Assembly (NCBI RefSeq): GCF_030691135.1
Contig: NZ_JAUYFA010000074.1
Location: forward strand, 1 to 47,702
Direction: 5' to 3'
Source of the DNA: Phreatobacter sp.
GTDB taxonomy: Bacteria; Pseudomonadota; Alphaproteobacteria; Rhizobiales; Phreatobacteraceae
DNA: 47,702 nucleotides
The notes beneath the pieces were generated by a model. It was not told the origin of the DNA, searched no databases, and saw only the letters and a program-made list of their open reading frames with translations. Positions 32,597-42,198 of this stretch are shown here, one piece after another. Each line of letters begins with the position of its first letter. The stretch's first letter is position 1. Made by a program: the position numbers and the translations under genes.

Positions 32597-33718
32597 ATGC
32601 TGCTCGACAGCGCCATCCGCGAGAGACGTGGCGACCCGCCAGATGGCGGGCCGTTTCCGCACGCTCCGTCGCTGCGGCCGGCAGAGGACCCGGCGCTGTG
32701 CGGGGCCCCGCCCGTTCTGATCCGTGCCGGACGGGCGGGCGCCGCCCCGCCGCTGGGCCTTGTTCCGGTACCGCCGGAGCAATCTCCGCGGGCGGGGAGT
32801 CGCTGGCTCGCGCCGACGACGAACCTCGTCTCCGTTCTGCTGCACGGCGCAGCGCTCGCCGGCTTCCTCGCCTTCGCTGTGCCGACCCTGCCGCGGTCCG
32901 ATCAGCCCTCCGTCGAGGTCGAACTGGTGCAGCCCGATGGCGAGCCTCCGCCAGCGGCCGCGGCTCCGGTCACGCCCGCGGAGACGCCGCCAGTCGAGAC
33001 CCCACCGGTCGAGATCGCCCTGGCGCCGGTCGAGGACCTCCCGCTTCCCGCCGAACTGATCCCGCCGGAGCCGGTCGCGACGGCCGAGCCGGCGCCGATC
33101 GACCTGCCGCCGCCGCACACCGAAACGCTGCCACTGCCGGCAGAACTGCTCCCGCCGGAACGGCCGACCGTCGATCCGGCCACCGTCACCATCGATCCGC
33201 CGCCGGTCGCCGATCTTCCCCTGCCCGCCGAGCTGGTGCCGCCGCCGCGCCAGGACGAGAACCCACGGGTCGAGTCGGTACCGCCGCGGGCCGTTCCGCC
33301 GGTTCGCCTGGACCAGGCGCGACCGCCCGTCCAGCGTCAGCAGAGCGAGCGCCAGCCCCCCAGACGCCAGCCGCCTCCGAGTTCCCGCCCGGTCTCGGCA
33401 GCTTCGGAAAGCCGCGGCGTGACCGCGCAGGCCTCGGCGCGCACGGCGACGCCACCACCGAGCTATCTCGGCAGCGTCATGGCCCAACTCCACCGCGCCA
33501 AGCCGGCGGGATCGGGCCAGCAGGGCCGCGCTGTGGTGCGGTTTTCCATCCAGCGCTCCGGCGCGGCGGCGGGGATCGGGCTCGCCGCCTCGTCGGGCAA
33601 TGCCGCGATCGACCAGGCGGCGCTGGGCATGGTCCGCCGCGCCGCGCCCTTCCCGCCATTGCCGGCCGAATACGGGCCGGCCTCGATGCCCCTGACCGTT
33701 CCCATCAACTTCCGCTGA
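32597..33718 (+). CDS. Energy transducer TonB family protein
   Basis: The 373-residue protein has a cytoplasmic N terminus of about 75 residues, unusually long for TonB, and one membrane helix (about 77-97, VSVLLHGAALAGFLAFAV). A long Pro/Glu-rich periplasmic spacer spans about 100-285. The C-terminal TonB domain has SYLGSVMAQLHRAKP, then GRAVVRFSIQRSGAAAG and AIDQAALGMVRRAAPFPPLP. The spacer has three LPLPAEL repeats at 148-154, 178-184 and 207-213. It links proton motive force to outer-membrane receptors, most likely the one encoded just upstream. No ExbB/ExbD genes are in the window, so it must borrow them. Confidence 0.9.
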   Translation: MLLDSAIRERRGDPPDGGPFPHAPSLRPAEDPALCGAPPVLIRAGRAGAAPPLGLVPVPPEQSPRAGSRWLAPTTNLVSVLLHGAALAGFLAFAVPTLPRSDQPSVEVELVQPDGEPPPAAAAPVTPAETPPVETPPVEIALAPVEDLPLPAELIPPEPVATAEPAPIDLPPPHTETLPLPAELLPPERPTVDPATVTIDPPPVADLPLPAELVPPPRQDENPRVESVPPRAVPPVRLDQARPPVQRQQSERQPPRRQPPPSSRPVSAASESRGVTAQASARTATPPPSYLGSVMAQLHRAKPAGSGQQGRAVVRFSIQRSGAAAGIGLAASSGNAAIDQAALGMVRRAAPFPPLPAEYGPASMPLTVPINFR

Positions 33719-33732
33719 CCGAGATTTCCCCG

Positions 33733-34680
33733 ATGAAACACGCCATCCTCGCCGGCCTGCTTGTTACCGCCGCGATCGCGCCACCCGCTGTCGCCCATGT
33801 CACGCTGGAGCGCGGCGAGGCGAGCCCCGGCTCCTACAAGGCCGTCCTGCGCGTGCCGCACGGCTGCGGCCGCGAGCCGACCACGGGGCTGACGGTGACC
33901 ATTCCCGAGGGCGTCCATTCGGTGAAGCCACAGCCGAAGCCCGGCTGGGCGCTGGCCACGCGCGTGCGTCCCTACCAGCGGGCCTATGTCAACCACGGCC
34001 GCGAGGTCCGCGAGGGTGTGTCCGAGATCTCGTGGTCGGGCGGCACGCTGCCGAACGAGCACTATGACGAGTTCGTCTTCGTCGGCCAGATCGACGCCTC
34101 GCTGGCCGGCGCCGGCCGCATCTTCTTTCCGGTCGTACAGACCTGCGCCACCGGCGAGAACCGCTGGGTCGAGGTCCCGGTCGCCGGCAGTTCGGGCCCT
34201 CTCGCCGCGCCCGCCCCGGCCCTGCGCATCGTCGCCGCCGCACCGGCGGCGCAACCGGCGGCCGCATCGGTCCGGGCCGGCAGCCTGACCATCGCCCAGC
34301 CGTGGTCGCGGGCGACGCCCGGCGGTGCGAGGGTGGCCGGCGGCTACCTGACCGTGACCAATACGGGCGCGGCCCCCGACAGGCTGATGGGCGGCAGCGC
34401 GGCCTTCGCCGAGCGGGTGGAGATCCACGAGATGGCGACGCGCGACGGCGTCATGACGATGCGCGCGCTGCCGGCAGGCCTCACCATCGCGCCGGGCCAG
34501 ACGGTCGAGCTGAAGCCGGGCGGCCTGCACGTCATGTTCATGGGCCTGAGGACGCCGCTCGCGGAGGGCCAGACCGTGAAGGTGACGCTGGATTTCGAGA
34601 AGGCCGGCAAGGTCGAGCTCGACTTCCGCATCGGCGGTCTCGGCGGCCGGGCAGCGCCCGGCGGAGAGCACCACCACTGA
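33733..34680 (+). CDS. YcnI (DUF1775) - PCuAC copper chaperone fusion
   Basis: This 315-residue periplasmic protein has a signal peptide that would be cut after Ala21, leaving His22 as the mature N terminus (AHVTLE). That is the copper-binding histidine of YcnI-type DUF1775 domains. Residues 22-150 are YcnI. After an Ala/Pro linker (about 155-182), residues 183-305 are a PCuAC/DUF461 domain with the copper site HEM (His232, Met234), MTM (241-243) and HVM (His266, Met268). The C terminus ends in HHH. It should carry copper to cytochrome oxidase or related enzymes. The start ATG is 14 bp after the tonB stop. Confidence 0.92.
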   Translation: MKHAILAGLLVTAAIAPPAVAHVTLERGEASPGSYKAVLRVPHGCGREPTTGLTVTIPEGVHSVKPQPKPGWALATRVRPYQRAYVNHGREVREGVSEISWSGGTLPNEHYDEFVFVGQIDASLAGAGRIFFPVVQTCATGENRWVEVPVAGSSGPLAAPAPALRIVAAAPAAQPAAASVRAGSLTIAQPWSRATPGGARVAGGYLTVTNTGAAPDRLMGGSAAFAERVEIHEMATRDGVMTMRALPAGLTIAPGQTVELKPGGLHVMFMGLRTPLAEGQTVKVTLDFEKAGKVELDFRIGGLGGRAAPGGEHHH

Positions 34681-34761
34681 TGCCGCTGCCGGGAAGCCGC
34701 AGGATACAGGTCACAGGACCGGTCGGCGTCCGGATGCCCCGATTAGCCTAAAGGCTAGTGA

Positions 34762-35973
<1,212 letters not shown>

Positions 35974-35999
35974 TCCACTCCAACTGCCCGACGACAGGA

Positions 36000-36029
36000 G
36001 GCCGCATCCCCCCGAGGGGCGCGGCCTTT
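36000..36029 (+). terminator. Probable terminator after the TRAP binding-protein gene
   Basis: GGCCGC (36000-36005) pairs with GCGGCC (36021-36026), with an inner CCCC/GGGG pairing, followed by only TTT. It lies 27 bp after the stop codon. The short T-run makes it a moderate terminator. The remaining gap to the next gene (36030-36183) shows nothing else recognisable. Confidence 0.6.
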
Positions 36030-36183
36030 CCATTGGTTCCCGTCGGACCGGAAAGGGAGCCCTGCCGGAAAACACCGGCTTGGCTCTGGCGCGATGCGGG
36101 TGATCGGTGGCAGTTTGCGCGCCCGACCCGGGTCCGTCGCCGGACCTGCGGATCCCGTCTTGCACCTGCGGAGGACGACAACG

Positions 36184-37614
36184 ATGTCCAACAACCTCAA
36201 GTTCTACATCAACGGCGAATGGGTCGCCCCGACCGGCGGCGCGACCCTCGACGTGATCGATCCCTCCACGGAAGAGGCCTTCACGCAGATCGCGCTCGGC
36301 ACCGAGGCCGATGTCGACAAGGCGGTGAAGGCGGCCCGCGAAGCCTTCAAGACCTTCTCGCAGACCACCAAGGCGGAGCGCCTCGCCCTGATGCGCAAGC
36401 TCCTTGAGGCCTACAACAGGCGCTTCGCCGATGTCGCCGACGCCCTCTCCCGCGAGATGGGTGCGCCGAAGAAGCTCGCCCACACTGCCCAGGCCGGCAT
36501 GGGCACGGCCCACCTGTCGAAGATGATCGAGACCCTCGAGAATTTCGAGTTCGAGGAGCTGCGCGGCACGACCCTGATCGCCAAGGAGCCGATCGGCGTC
36601 GTGGGCATGATCACGCCGTGGAACTGGCCGATCAACCAGATCATGTGCAAGGTCGCCCCGGCGCTCGCCGCCGGCTGCACCATGGTGCTGAAGCCGAGCG
36701 AGATCGCACCGATCAACGCCATCATCTTCGCCGAGATCATGCACGAGGCCGGCGTGCCGAAAGGCGTGTTCAACCTCGTCAACGGCGACGGCCCGACGGT
36801 CGGCGAGGCCATCGCCCGCCATCCCGGCGTCGACATGGTGTCCTTCACCGGCTCCACTCGCGCCGGAGTGCTGGTGGCCAAGGCCGCCGCCGACACGGTC
36901 AAGCGCGTGCACCAGGAACTCGGCGGCAAGTCGGCCAACATCATCCTTCCCGATGCCGACATCGCCAAGGCGGTGAAGCTCGGCGTCGAGGGCATGATGC
37001 GCAATTCCGGCCAGTCCTGTAATGCGCCGACGCGCATGTTCGTCCCCGCCGCCCGGCACGACGAGGCCAAGCAGGTCGCCAAGGAGACCGCCGAGAAGCT
37101 GAAGGTCGGTCCGGCCTCGGCTGACGACAGCTGGATGGGTCCGGTCGTCAGCGAGGTGCAGTTCAACAAGATCCAGAAGCTTATCGAGAGCGGTATCAAG
37201 GAAGGCGCCGAGGTCGTCACCGGCGGCACCGGCCGGCCCGAGGGCCTCAACCGCGGCTATTATGTGCGCCCGACCGTCTTCGCGGGCGTCACCGACGAGA
37301 TGACCATCGCACGGGAAGAGATCTTCGGGCCGGTCCTGGCGATCCTGCCCTATGACAGCGAGGACGAGATCGTCGAGCGGGCGAACAATACGCCCTATGG
37401 CCTCGCCTCCTACGTCCAGTCGGGATCGCTGGAGAAGGCCCGCAAGCTCGCGTCGCAGATGCGCTCGGGCAACGTCTATATCAACTATCCCGCCTGGGAC
37501 GCCGGCGCGCCGTTCGGCGGCTACAAGCAGTCGGGCAACGGCCGCGAATATGCCGAGTTCGGCCTCGAGGAATTTCTCGAGATCAAGGGCACGGTAGGCT
37601 ACGGCGCCGCCTGA
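36184..37614 (+). CDS. NAD(P)-dependent aldehyde dehydrogenase family protein
   Basis: This 476-residue aldehyde dehydrogenase has all catalytic elements: TPWNWPINQ with the substrate Asn, KPSEIAP for cofactor, SFTGSTRAG, the general base in QELGGKSANI and the nucleophilic cysteine in RNSGQSCNAPTR. EEIFGPVLAI and the C-terminal PFGGYKQSGNGRE complete the fold. The ATG at 36184 follows GGAGG. It oxidises aldehydes to acids, and the natural substrate is unknown. Many close relatives are simply annotated aldehyde dehydrogenase. It stands alone between two terminators. Confidence 0.93.
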   Translation: MSNNLKFYINGEWVAPTGGATLDVIDPSTEEAFTQIALGTEADVDKAVKAAREAFKTFSQTTKAERLALMRKLLEAYNRRFADVADALSREMGAPKKLAHTAQAGMGTAHLSKMIETLENFEFEELRGTTLIAKEPIGVVGMITPWNWPINQIMCKVAPALAAGCTMVLKPSEIAPINAIIFAEIMHEAGVPKGVFNLVNGDGPTVGEAIARHPGVDMVSFTGSTRAGVLVAKAAADTVKRVHQELGGKSANIILPDADIAKAVKLGVEGMMRNSGQSCNAPTRMFVPAARHDEAKQVAKETAEKLKVGPASADDSWMGPVVSEVQFNKIQKLIESGIKEGAEVVTGGTGRPEGLNRGYYVRPTVFAGVTDEMTIAREEIFGPVLAILPYDSEDEIVERANNTPYGLASYVQSGSLEKARKLASQMRSGNVYINYPAWDAGAPFGGYKQSGNGREYAEFGLEEFLEIKGTVGYGAA

Positions 37615-37640
37615 TCGACGCCAACCCTCTCTGACGGCGA

Positions 37641-37670
37641 AGGGCGGCCTCCCGGGGCCGCCCTTTTTTC
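37641..37670 (+). terminator. Rho-independent terminator of the aldehyde dehydrogenase gene
   Basis: AGGGCGGCC (37641-37649) pairs perfectly with GGCCGCCCT (37656-37664) around a 6-base loop, followed by a run of six T. It is 27 bp after the stop codon. Confidence 0.93.
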
Positions 37671-37770
37671 GTTGGCGGGGTTGGTGGCTTGGTCGCTGCG
37701 GTCATTTGCCTCGGCACCGAGCGGCAGGCCCGCAGAGCAGAGCCGCTGCCGTTGCGAAACCCGGCCAACC

Positions 37771-37788
37771 GTGTCACTCAACTGTCAT
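37771..37788 (+). promoter_or_regulatory. Pho box upstream of phnDCEE
   Basis: GTGTCAC-TCAA-CTGTCAT matches the PhoB consensus of two CTGTCAT repeats with a 4-bp spacer: the second repeat is perfect and the first matches 5 of 7. It lies 45 bp before the phnD ATG in an AT-richer stretch. This predicts induction under phosphate starvation. Confidence 0.65.
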
Positions 37789-37832
37789 ATTGTTCCTGTT
37801 TGTCGCCCAGGTACCCTGATCAGGAGCCTCTC

Positions 37833-38786
37833 ATGCGAAGTCTGTTTCGAGCCGCCGCCCTCAGCGCGACCCTGACGCTCAGCTTGCTGTCGAGCGCCTT
37901 CGCCCTCGATACTCGTTACCGGGATACCGACGGCGACCTGGTCGCCGACATTCCGGCCGCCGCCGAGCAGGTCGATCCGGCCGTGCTGATCTTCGCCTAT
38001 ACCCCGGTCGAGGATCCCTCGGTCTATGCGCGTGTCTGGGACTCCTTCCTGCAGCACATGTCCCGGGTGACCGGAAAGCGCGTCCAGTTCTTCCCGGTGC
38101 AGTCCAATGCGGCGCAGATCGAGGCGTTGCGCGCCGGTCGGCTCCATGTGGCCGGCTTCAATACCGGCTCGACGCCGCTCGCCGTCAACTGCGCGGGTTT
38201 CCGGCCCTTGTTCATCATGGCCGCCAATGACGGCGATTTCGGCTACCGGATGCAGTTCATCACGCATCCCGGCTCCGGCGTCGAGAAAATGGAGGACATC
38301 CGCGGACGGCGCATCGCCTTCACCTCCGAGACCTCCAACTCCGGCTACAAGGCGCCTTCGGCGCTGCTGCGCGACGCCTACAGGCTCGAGGCCAACCGCG
38401 ACTTCACGCCGGTCTTCTCCGGCCGGCACGACAATTCGGTGCTGGGCGTGGCCAACCGCGACTATCCGGTCGCCGCCATCGCGAGCGAAGTCGCGCGGCG
38501 CATGGTCGCACGCAACGTCGTCCGCGCCGACGCATTCCGGGTGATCTACGAGTCGGACCGCTTCCCCACCACCGCCTACGGAGTGGCCCACAACCTGCGC
38601 GCCGACCTGCAGGACAAGATCCGCGAAGCTTTCGCCACCTTCCCGTGGGCCGGCACGGCCCTCGCGGAGGAGTTCGGCAAGACCATTCCGGCCGGTGAAC
38701 GCTTCATGCCGATCACCTATCGCGACGCCTGGAAGGTCGTGCGCGACGTCGACGCCTCCGTCGGCGTCCAGTACACCTGCCGCTGA
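37833..38786 (+). CDS. phnD: Phosphonate/phosphate-type ABC transporter binding protein PhnD
   Basis: The 317-residue protein has a signal peptide (MRSLFRAAALSATLTLSLLSSAFA, first 24 residues). It then shows PhnD-family motifs VLIFAYTPVEDPSVYARVWDSF, in short FAYTPVEDPSVY, RVQFFPVQSNAAQIEALRAGRL, in short NAAQIEALRAGRL, and FTSETSNSGYKAPSALL, the Ser/Thr-rich loop that grips the phosphoryl group. An AGGAG ribosome binding site precedes the ATG. It is the first gene of phnDCEE behind a Pho box. PhnD-type proteins bind phosphonates, phosphite or hypophosphite. No C-P lyase or phosphite dehydrogenase genes are here, so the ligand stays open. Confidence 0.9.
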   Translation: MRSLFRAAALSATLTLSLLSSAFALDTRYRDTDGDLVADIPAAAEQVDPAVLIFAYTPVEDPSVYARVWDSFLQHMSRVTGKRVQFFPVQSNAAQIEALRAGRLHVAGFNTGSTPLAVNCAGFRPLFIMAANDGDFGYRMQFITHPGSGVEKMEDIRGRRIAFTSETSNSGYKAPSALLRDAYRLEANRDFTPVFSGRHDNSVLGVANRDYPVAAIASEVARRMVARNVVRADAFRVIYESDRFPTTAYGVAHNLRADLQDKIREAFATFPWAGTALAEEFGKTIPAGERFMPITYRDAWKVVRDVDASVGVQYTCR

Positions 38787-38811
38787 GCAGCCGGCCATCG
38801 ACTGACCGGTT

Positions 38812-38838
38812 ACCCCGCGCTGTGCCACGGCGCGGGGT
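38812..38838 (+). other. Intergenic hairpin between phnD and phnC
   Basis: ACCCCGCGC (38812-38820) pairs perfectly with GCGCGGGGT (38830-38838) around a 9-base loop. No T-run follows. Such structures after a binding-protein gene often protect its mRNA so that more binding protein than membrane protein is made. Confidence 0.7.
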
Positions 38839-38868
38839 TCCGCTGTAACTGATGAGGATTTGCGCCCG

Positions 38869-39708
38869 GTGCTGCGGATCGACAATCTGAAGAAGCGCTA
38901 CAAGACCGGCGACATGGCGCTCAGGGGCGTATCCTTCACGGTTCAGCCTGGCGAGCTCGTCGGTCTCATCGGTCCCTCCGGTGCCGGCAAGTCCACCCTC
39001 ATCCGCTGCGTCAACCGACTGGTCGAGCCGACCGCCGGCTCGATCCGCCTCGGCGACGTCGTCCTGACGGATCTCGGCGGAAGGGAACTGCGCAAGGCGC
39101 GCCGGCACATCGGCATGATCTTCCAGGAATTCGCGCTGGTCGAACGCCTGACGGTCATGGAGAACGTGCTGTCGGGCCGGCTGGGCTATGTCGGCTTCTT
39201 CGCCAGCTGGCTGCGCCGCTTTCCCGAAGCCGACATCCAGCGCGCCTTCTCGCTCCTCGACCGGGTCGGCCTCACCGACCATGTCGACAAGCGCGCGGAT
39301 GCCCTCTCCGGCGGCCAGCGCCAGCGGGTCGGGATCGCGCGGGCTCTGGCGCAGGACCCCGAACTGCTGCTGATCGACGAGCCGACCGCGAGCCTCGACC
39401 CCAAGACGTCCCGGCAGGTGATGCGACTCATCACGAAGCTCTGTGCCGAACGGGGGTTGGCGGGGATCGTGAACATCCACGATGTGGCGCTGGCGCAGAT
39501 GTTCCTGCCACGCATCATCGGCCTGCGCGCCGGCGAGGTGGTGTATGACGGGCCCGCCGCGGGACTGTCCTCCGACGTTCTCACGCGCATCTACGGCGAG
39601 GAAGACTGGTCGAAGCCGGCCGGCGACGCCGAGGACGAGGACGACCTGCCGGCCGCGACACCGCAGGCCGCGACCGGTCTCGTCGCCGACCCGCTGGCGG
39701 TGCGCTGA
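38869..39708 (+). CDS. phnC: Phosphonate-type ABC transporter ATP-binding protein PhnC
   Basis: The 279-residue ABC ATPase has Walker A GPSGAGKS, signature [16 protein letters not shown], Walker [13 protein letters not shown] and switch NIHDVALA. The PhnC-type insertion with [17 protein letters not shown] is diagnostic. I use the GTG at 38869 because GAGGA lies 10 bp upstream. A TTG at 38860 is too close to that site. It powers the two PhnE permeases that follow. An acidic C-terminal tail (AEDEDDLP) is an unusual extra of about 25 residues. Confidence 0.9.
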   Translation: MLRIDNLKKRYKTGDMALRGVSFTVQPGELVGLIGPSGAGKSTLIRCVNRLVEPTAGSIRLGDVVLTDLGGRELRKARRHIGMIFQEFALVERLTVMENVLSGRLGYVGFFASWLRRFPEADIQRAFSLLDRVGLTDHVDKRADALSGGQRQRVGIARALAQDPELLLIDEPTASLDPKTSRQVMRLITKLCAERGLAGIVNIHDVALAQMFLPRIIGLRAGEVVYDGPAAGLSSDVLTRIYGEEDWSKPAGDAEDEDDLPAATPQAATGLVADPLAVR

Positions 39709-39710
39709 AC

Positions 39711-40526
39711 GTGGACACGCAGCTCGCAGCACCCGCCGGGCCGCGCCTCTGGACGCGCCCGCGCCTGATCAAGCGGGCATGGCTGCGCTGGGCGATCGTG
39801 CTGGGCGCGGGCCTCTATCTCGTGCTCGCGATCGGCAGCGTCGACGTGAACTGGGCGCGCGTGTCCGAAGGGATCGTCCGCGCCGCGCGCCTCTTCTCGG
39901 GCTTCCTGCAGCCGGACTTCACCTCCCGCTGGAGCGACATCCAGCAAGGTTTGATCGAAAGCCTCACCATGACGGTCTGCGCGACCGTCTTCGGCGTGAT
40001 CCTGGCCCTGCCGATCGGGCTCGGCGCGGCGCGCAACGTCGCCCCCGCCTGGCTCTACGGCATCTGCCGGGCCATCATCGCGGTGGCGCGCGCCTTCCAG
40101 GAGATCATCGTCGCCATCCTTTTCGTCGCCATGTTCGGCTTCGGCACCTTCGCGGGCTTCCTGACGCTGTCGCTCTCCACCATCGGCTTCCTGTCGAAGC
40201 TGATCGCCGACGACATCGAGGAGATCGACGAAAGCCAGGTCGAGGCGATCCGCTCGACCGGCGGTGGCTTCTGGCAGGTGGTCGACTATGCGGTCGCCTC
40301 GCAGGTCATGCCGCGGCTGGCGGGGCTGATCGCCTACAAGTTCGACATCAACTTCCGCGAGAGTTCGGTGATCGGGATCGTCGGCGCCGGCGGCATCGGC
40401 GCCACGCTCAACACCGCGCTCGATCGCTACGAGTTCGACTCCGCCGCCGCGATCCTGCTGATCATCATCGGCATCGTCATGCTGTGCGAATACGCCTCGG
40501 GCTGGATCCGCAAGAGGATGGCCTGA
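39711..40526 (+). CDS. phnE: Phosphonate-type ABC transporter permease PhnE, first copy
   Basis: This 271-residue permease has about six membrane segments. The PhnE pattern is seen in SLTMTVCATVFGVILALPIGLGAARNVAP, in short SLTMTVCATVFGV, and IISVARAFQE-like IIAVARAFQEIIVAILF. The coupling loop is EIDESQVEAIRSTGGGFWQVV, in short DESQVEAIRSTGG. The start is a GTG two bases after the phnC stop. It forms a heterodimer channel with the second PhnE. Confidence 0.9.
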   Translation: MDTQLAAPAGPRLWTRPRLIKRAWLRWAIVLGAGLYLVLAIGSVDVNWARVSEGIVRAARLFSGFLQPDFTSRWSDIQQGLIESLTMTVCATVFGVILALPIGLGAARNVAPAWLYGICRAIIAVARAFQEIIVAILFVAMFGFGTFAGFLTLSLSTIGFLSKLIADDIEEIDESQVEAIRSTGGGFWQVVDYAVASQVMPRLAGLIAYKFDINFRESSVIGIVGAGGIGATLNTALDRYEFDSAAAILLIIIGIVMLCEYASGWIRKRMA

Positions 40527-40542
40527 GATGAGGATGGGCTGA

Positions 40543-41361
40543 ATGGCGGTTCTGCTGGGAGAAGACGGGGCGCGCGGCTGGCGGCTCCTGACGGCGGAAC
40601 AGCGCCGCTGGCGCTGGTTCGCCTGGCTCGCGCTCGTCGCCGTCACCGTGCTGTCCTGGCGCGTGATGACGCAGGACACGATCTGGGCCTTCGTCAGCGA
40701 CGCGCCGCGCCAGGCGCAGGACATTTTCGGCCGGATGCTGCCGCCGCGCTGGTCCTACATGGACAGACTGTGGCAGCCGCTCTGGGACACGATCAATATC
40801 GCCACGCTCGGCACGCTGATCGCCATCGTGATCGCGACCCCTCTGGCCTTCCTCGCCGCGCGCAACACGACGCCGAGCGCGCTCTTCGTGCGCCCCGTCG
40901 TGCTGTTCATCATCGTGGCGTCCCGTTCGATCAACGCGCTGATCTGGGGTCTGCTGCTGGTGGCGGTGCTGGGACCCGGCGTGCTCGCCGGCATCATCGC
41001 CATCGCCCTGCGCTCGATCGGCTTCATCGGCAAGCTGCTCTACGAGGCCATCGAGGAGATCGACGAGACGCAGGTCGAGGCGATCCGCGCCACCGGGGCC
41101 CATCCCGCACAGGTGATGAGCTACGGCATCTGGCCGCAGATCCTGCCGGCCTTCGCCACGATCGCGGTCTTCCGCTGGGACATCAACATTCGCGAGTCGA
41201 CTGTGCTCGGCCTCGTCGGCGCAGGCGGCCTCGGGCTCGCGCTGGAGAGCTCGCTCAACACGCTCGCCTGGCCGCAGGTCTCGCTGATCCTGCTGATCAT
41301 CCTCGGCACGGTCGTGCTCAGCGAATGGCTGACCGCACGGGTCCGCAAGGCCATCATCTGA
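40543..41361 (+). CDS. phnE: Phosphonate-type ABC transporter permease PhnE, second copy
   Basis: This 272-residue permease has about six membrane segments, with IVASRSINALIWGLLLVAVLGPG and the coupling loop EIDETQVEAIRATGAHPAQVM, in short DETQVEAIRATGAHP. It is clearly related to the first PhnE, and the two are paired as in many phnDCEE operons. Its ATG lies 16 bp after the first copy. The operon ends here, and no terminator with a T-run is evident in the following 100 bp. Confidence 0.9.
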   Translation: MAVLLGEDGARGWRLLTAEQRRWRWFAWLALVAVTVLSWRVMTQDTIWAFVSDAPRQAQDIFGRMLPPRWSYMDRLWQPLWDTINIATLGTLIAIVIATPLAFLAARNTTPSALFVRPVVLFIIVASRSINALIWGLLLVAVLGPGVLAGIIAIALRSIGFIGKLLYEAIEEIDETQVEAIRATGAHPAQVMSYGIWPQILPAFATIAVFRWDINIRESTVLGLVGAGGLGLALESSLNTLAWPQVSLILLIILGTVVLSEWLTARVRKAII

Positions 41362-41889
41362 GGCCAGGGCGACCGGCGATCGGGTAGCTTCCTGATGCCG
41401 TCATGGCGCGACTATGCGTCAGGCGCCATCGGCAATGGCCTTCTCCTCGGCGGCGGCGACACGGTCCGGCGCACGCAACCTCAGCGGCTTTCTCCGCCCT
41501 GCCGGGTTTTCCCAGTCCGCCACCGAACAGCAACCGCGCGGCCCGTGCGGGCGGTTGTCGAAGGGGTTTTCCACGCGGCAGGTCGCTGTCGGCCACAGGC
41601 GGTTCATCCGCACCTCAGCGGCAGATGATCGGCGGACCCGGCGATCCCTTGCCCCAGCGCAAGGGCATCCTGTTCACGGCGCCGCGACCAATTCTCACGA
41701 AATTGCGACCGTGCAATGATGCAATCGTTTATCTGCATCAGTTATTGCGTTTTCTCAAGTTCGTGATTGGCAAGTGATGAGGCCGAGGTCCATTTCAGGG
41801 TTGTCGACGGCGGACACATCCCGCCGACACAGCAACACCTTCCGGTCGGCGCGTGTCCCTCCCCGCCCGGTTTCGAACGGAGAACGACC
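41362..41889. other. Gene-poor gap between phnE and the secreted peptide genes
   Basis: This 528-bp gap holds one possible small gene on the minus strand (41419-41607). From about 41690 to 41780 the DNA is clearly AT-richer, with several TTGC/GCAA words (TTGCGACCGTGCAATGATGC), which probably marks the promoter region of the peptide genes. I could not fix a single -35/-10 pair. No RNA gene was recognised. Confidence 0.5.
41419..41607 (-). CDS. Possible small hypothetical protein
   Basis: This 62-residue frame starts at an ATG with GAGGT five bases upstream. It reads NRLWPTATCRVENPFDNRP, HGPRGCCSVADWENPAGRR and ends AAEEKAIADGA. Third-position GC is about 84% by my count, close to that of the real genes around it, and the opposite frames look non-coding. 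It has three cysteines and no signal peptide or membrane segment. I do not recognise the family. It may be real, but evidence is limited to composition and ribosome binding site. Confidence 0.35.
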   Translation of the reverse strand: MNRLWPTATCRVENPFDNRPHGPRGCCSVADWENPAGRRKPLRLRAPDRVAAAEEKAIADGA

Positions 41890-42102
41890 ATGAAGAAGCT
41901 CATCCTGACTGCCGCCCTGCTGGCTCCCCTCGCCGCTGCTCCCGCATTCGCCCAGGTCGACGCCTCGGCCAATGTCGCGGTCACCCAGACCCGCGAGATC
42001 CCGCGCGAGTTCACCTCGCGTCGCGTCCTCGAGGTTCCCGCCGCACTGAACCGTGGCGAGCAGGGCCAGATCAATCGTCAGGGCCTGCCGGGTAACTTCT
42101 GA
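41890..42102 (+). CDS. Small secreted peptide, paralog 1 of a tandem family
   Basis: This 70-residue preprotein has a textbook Sec signal (KKLILTAALLAPLAAAPAFAQ, cleavage after AFA) and a mature part of about 49 residues with TREIPREFTSRRVLEVPA and a GNF C terminus. A GGAGAA ribosome binding site precedes the ATG. It is the most divergent of three tandem copies, keeping the signal peptide, the P-R-E-F-T-x-R-R core and the final GNF. I do not recognise the family. There are no cysteines and no metal-binding pattern. The mature peptide is probably periplasmic or secreted. Confidence 0.8.
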   Translation: MKKLILTAALLAPLAAAPAFAQVDASANVAVTQTREIPREFTSRRVLEVPAALNRGEQGQINRQGLPGNF

Positions 42103-42198
42103 TTCCCGGCTTCGACCAGATCCAGGGCGGGCTCCGGTCCGCCTGAACACCACCGGCCGGGCCGCCACGGCCCGCCGGCCCCCTCCAGGAGACCCACC

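Noticed and set aside
41419-41613. The DWENP stretch as a trace of a LacZ-alpha vector insert
   Set aside because: Only five residues match, the rest does not follow beta-galactosidase, and codon use is like the host genes.
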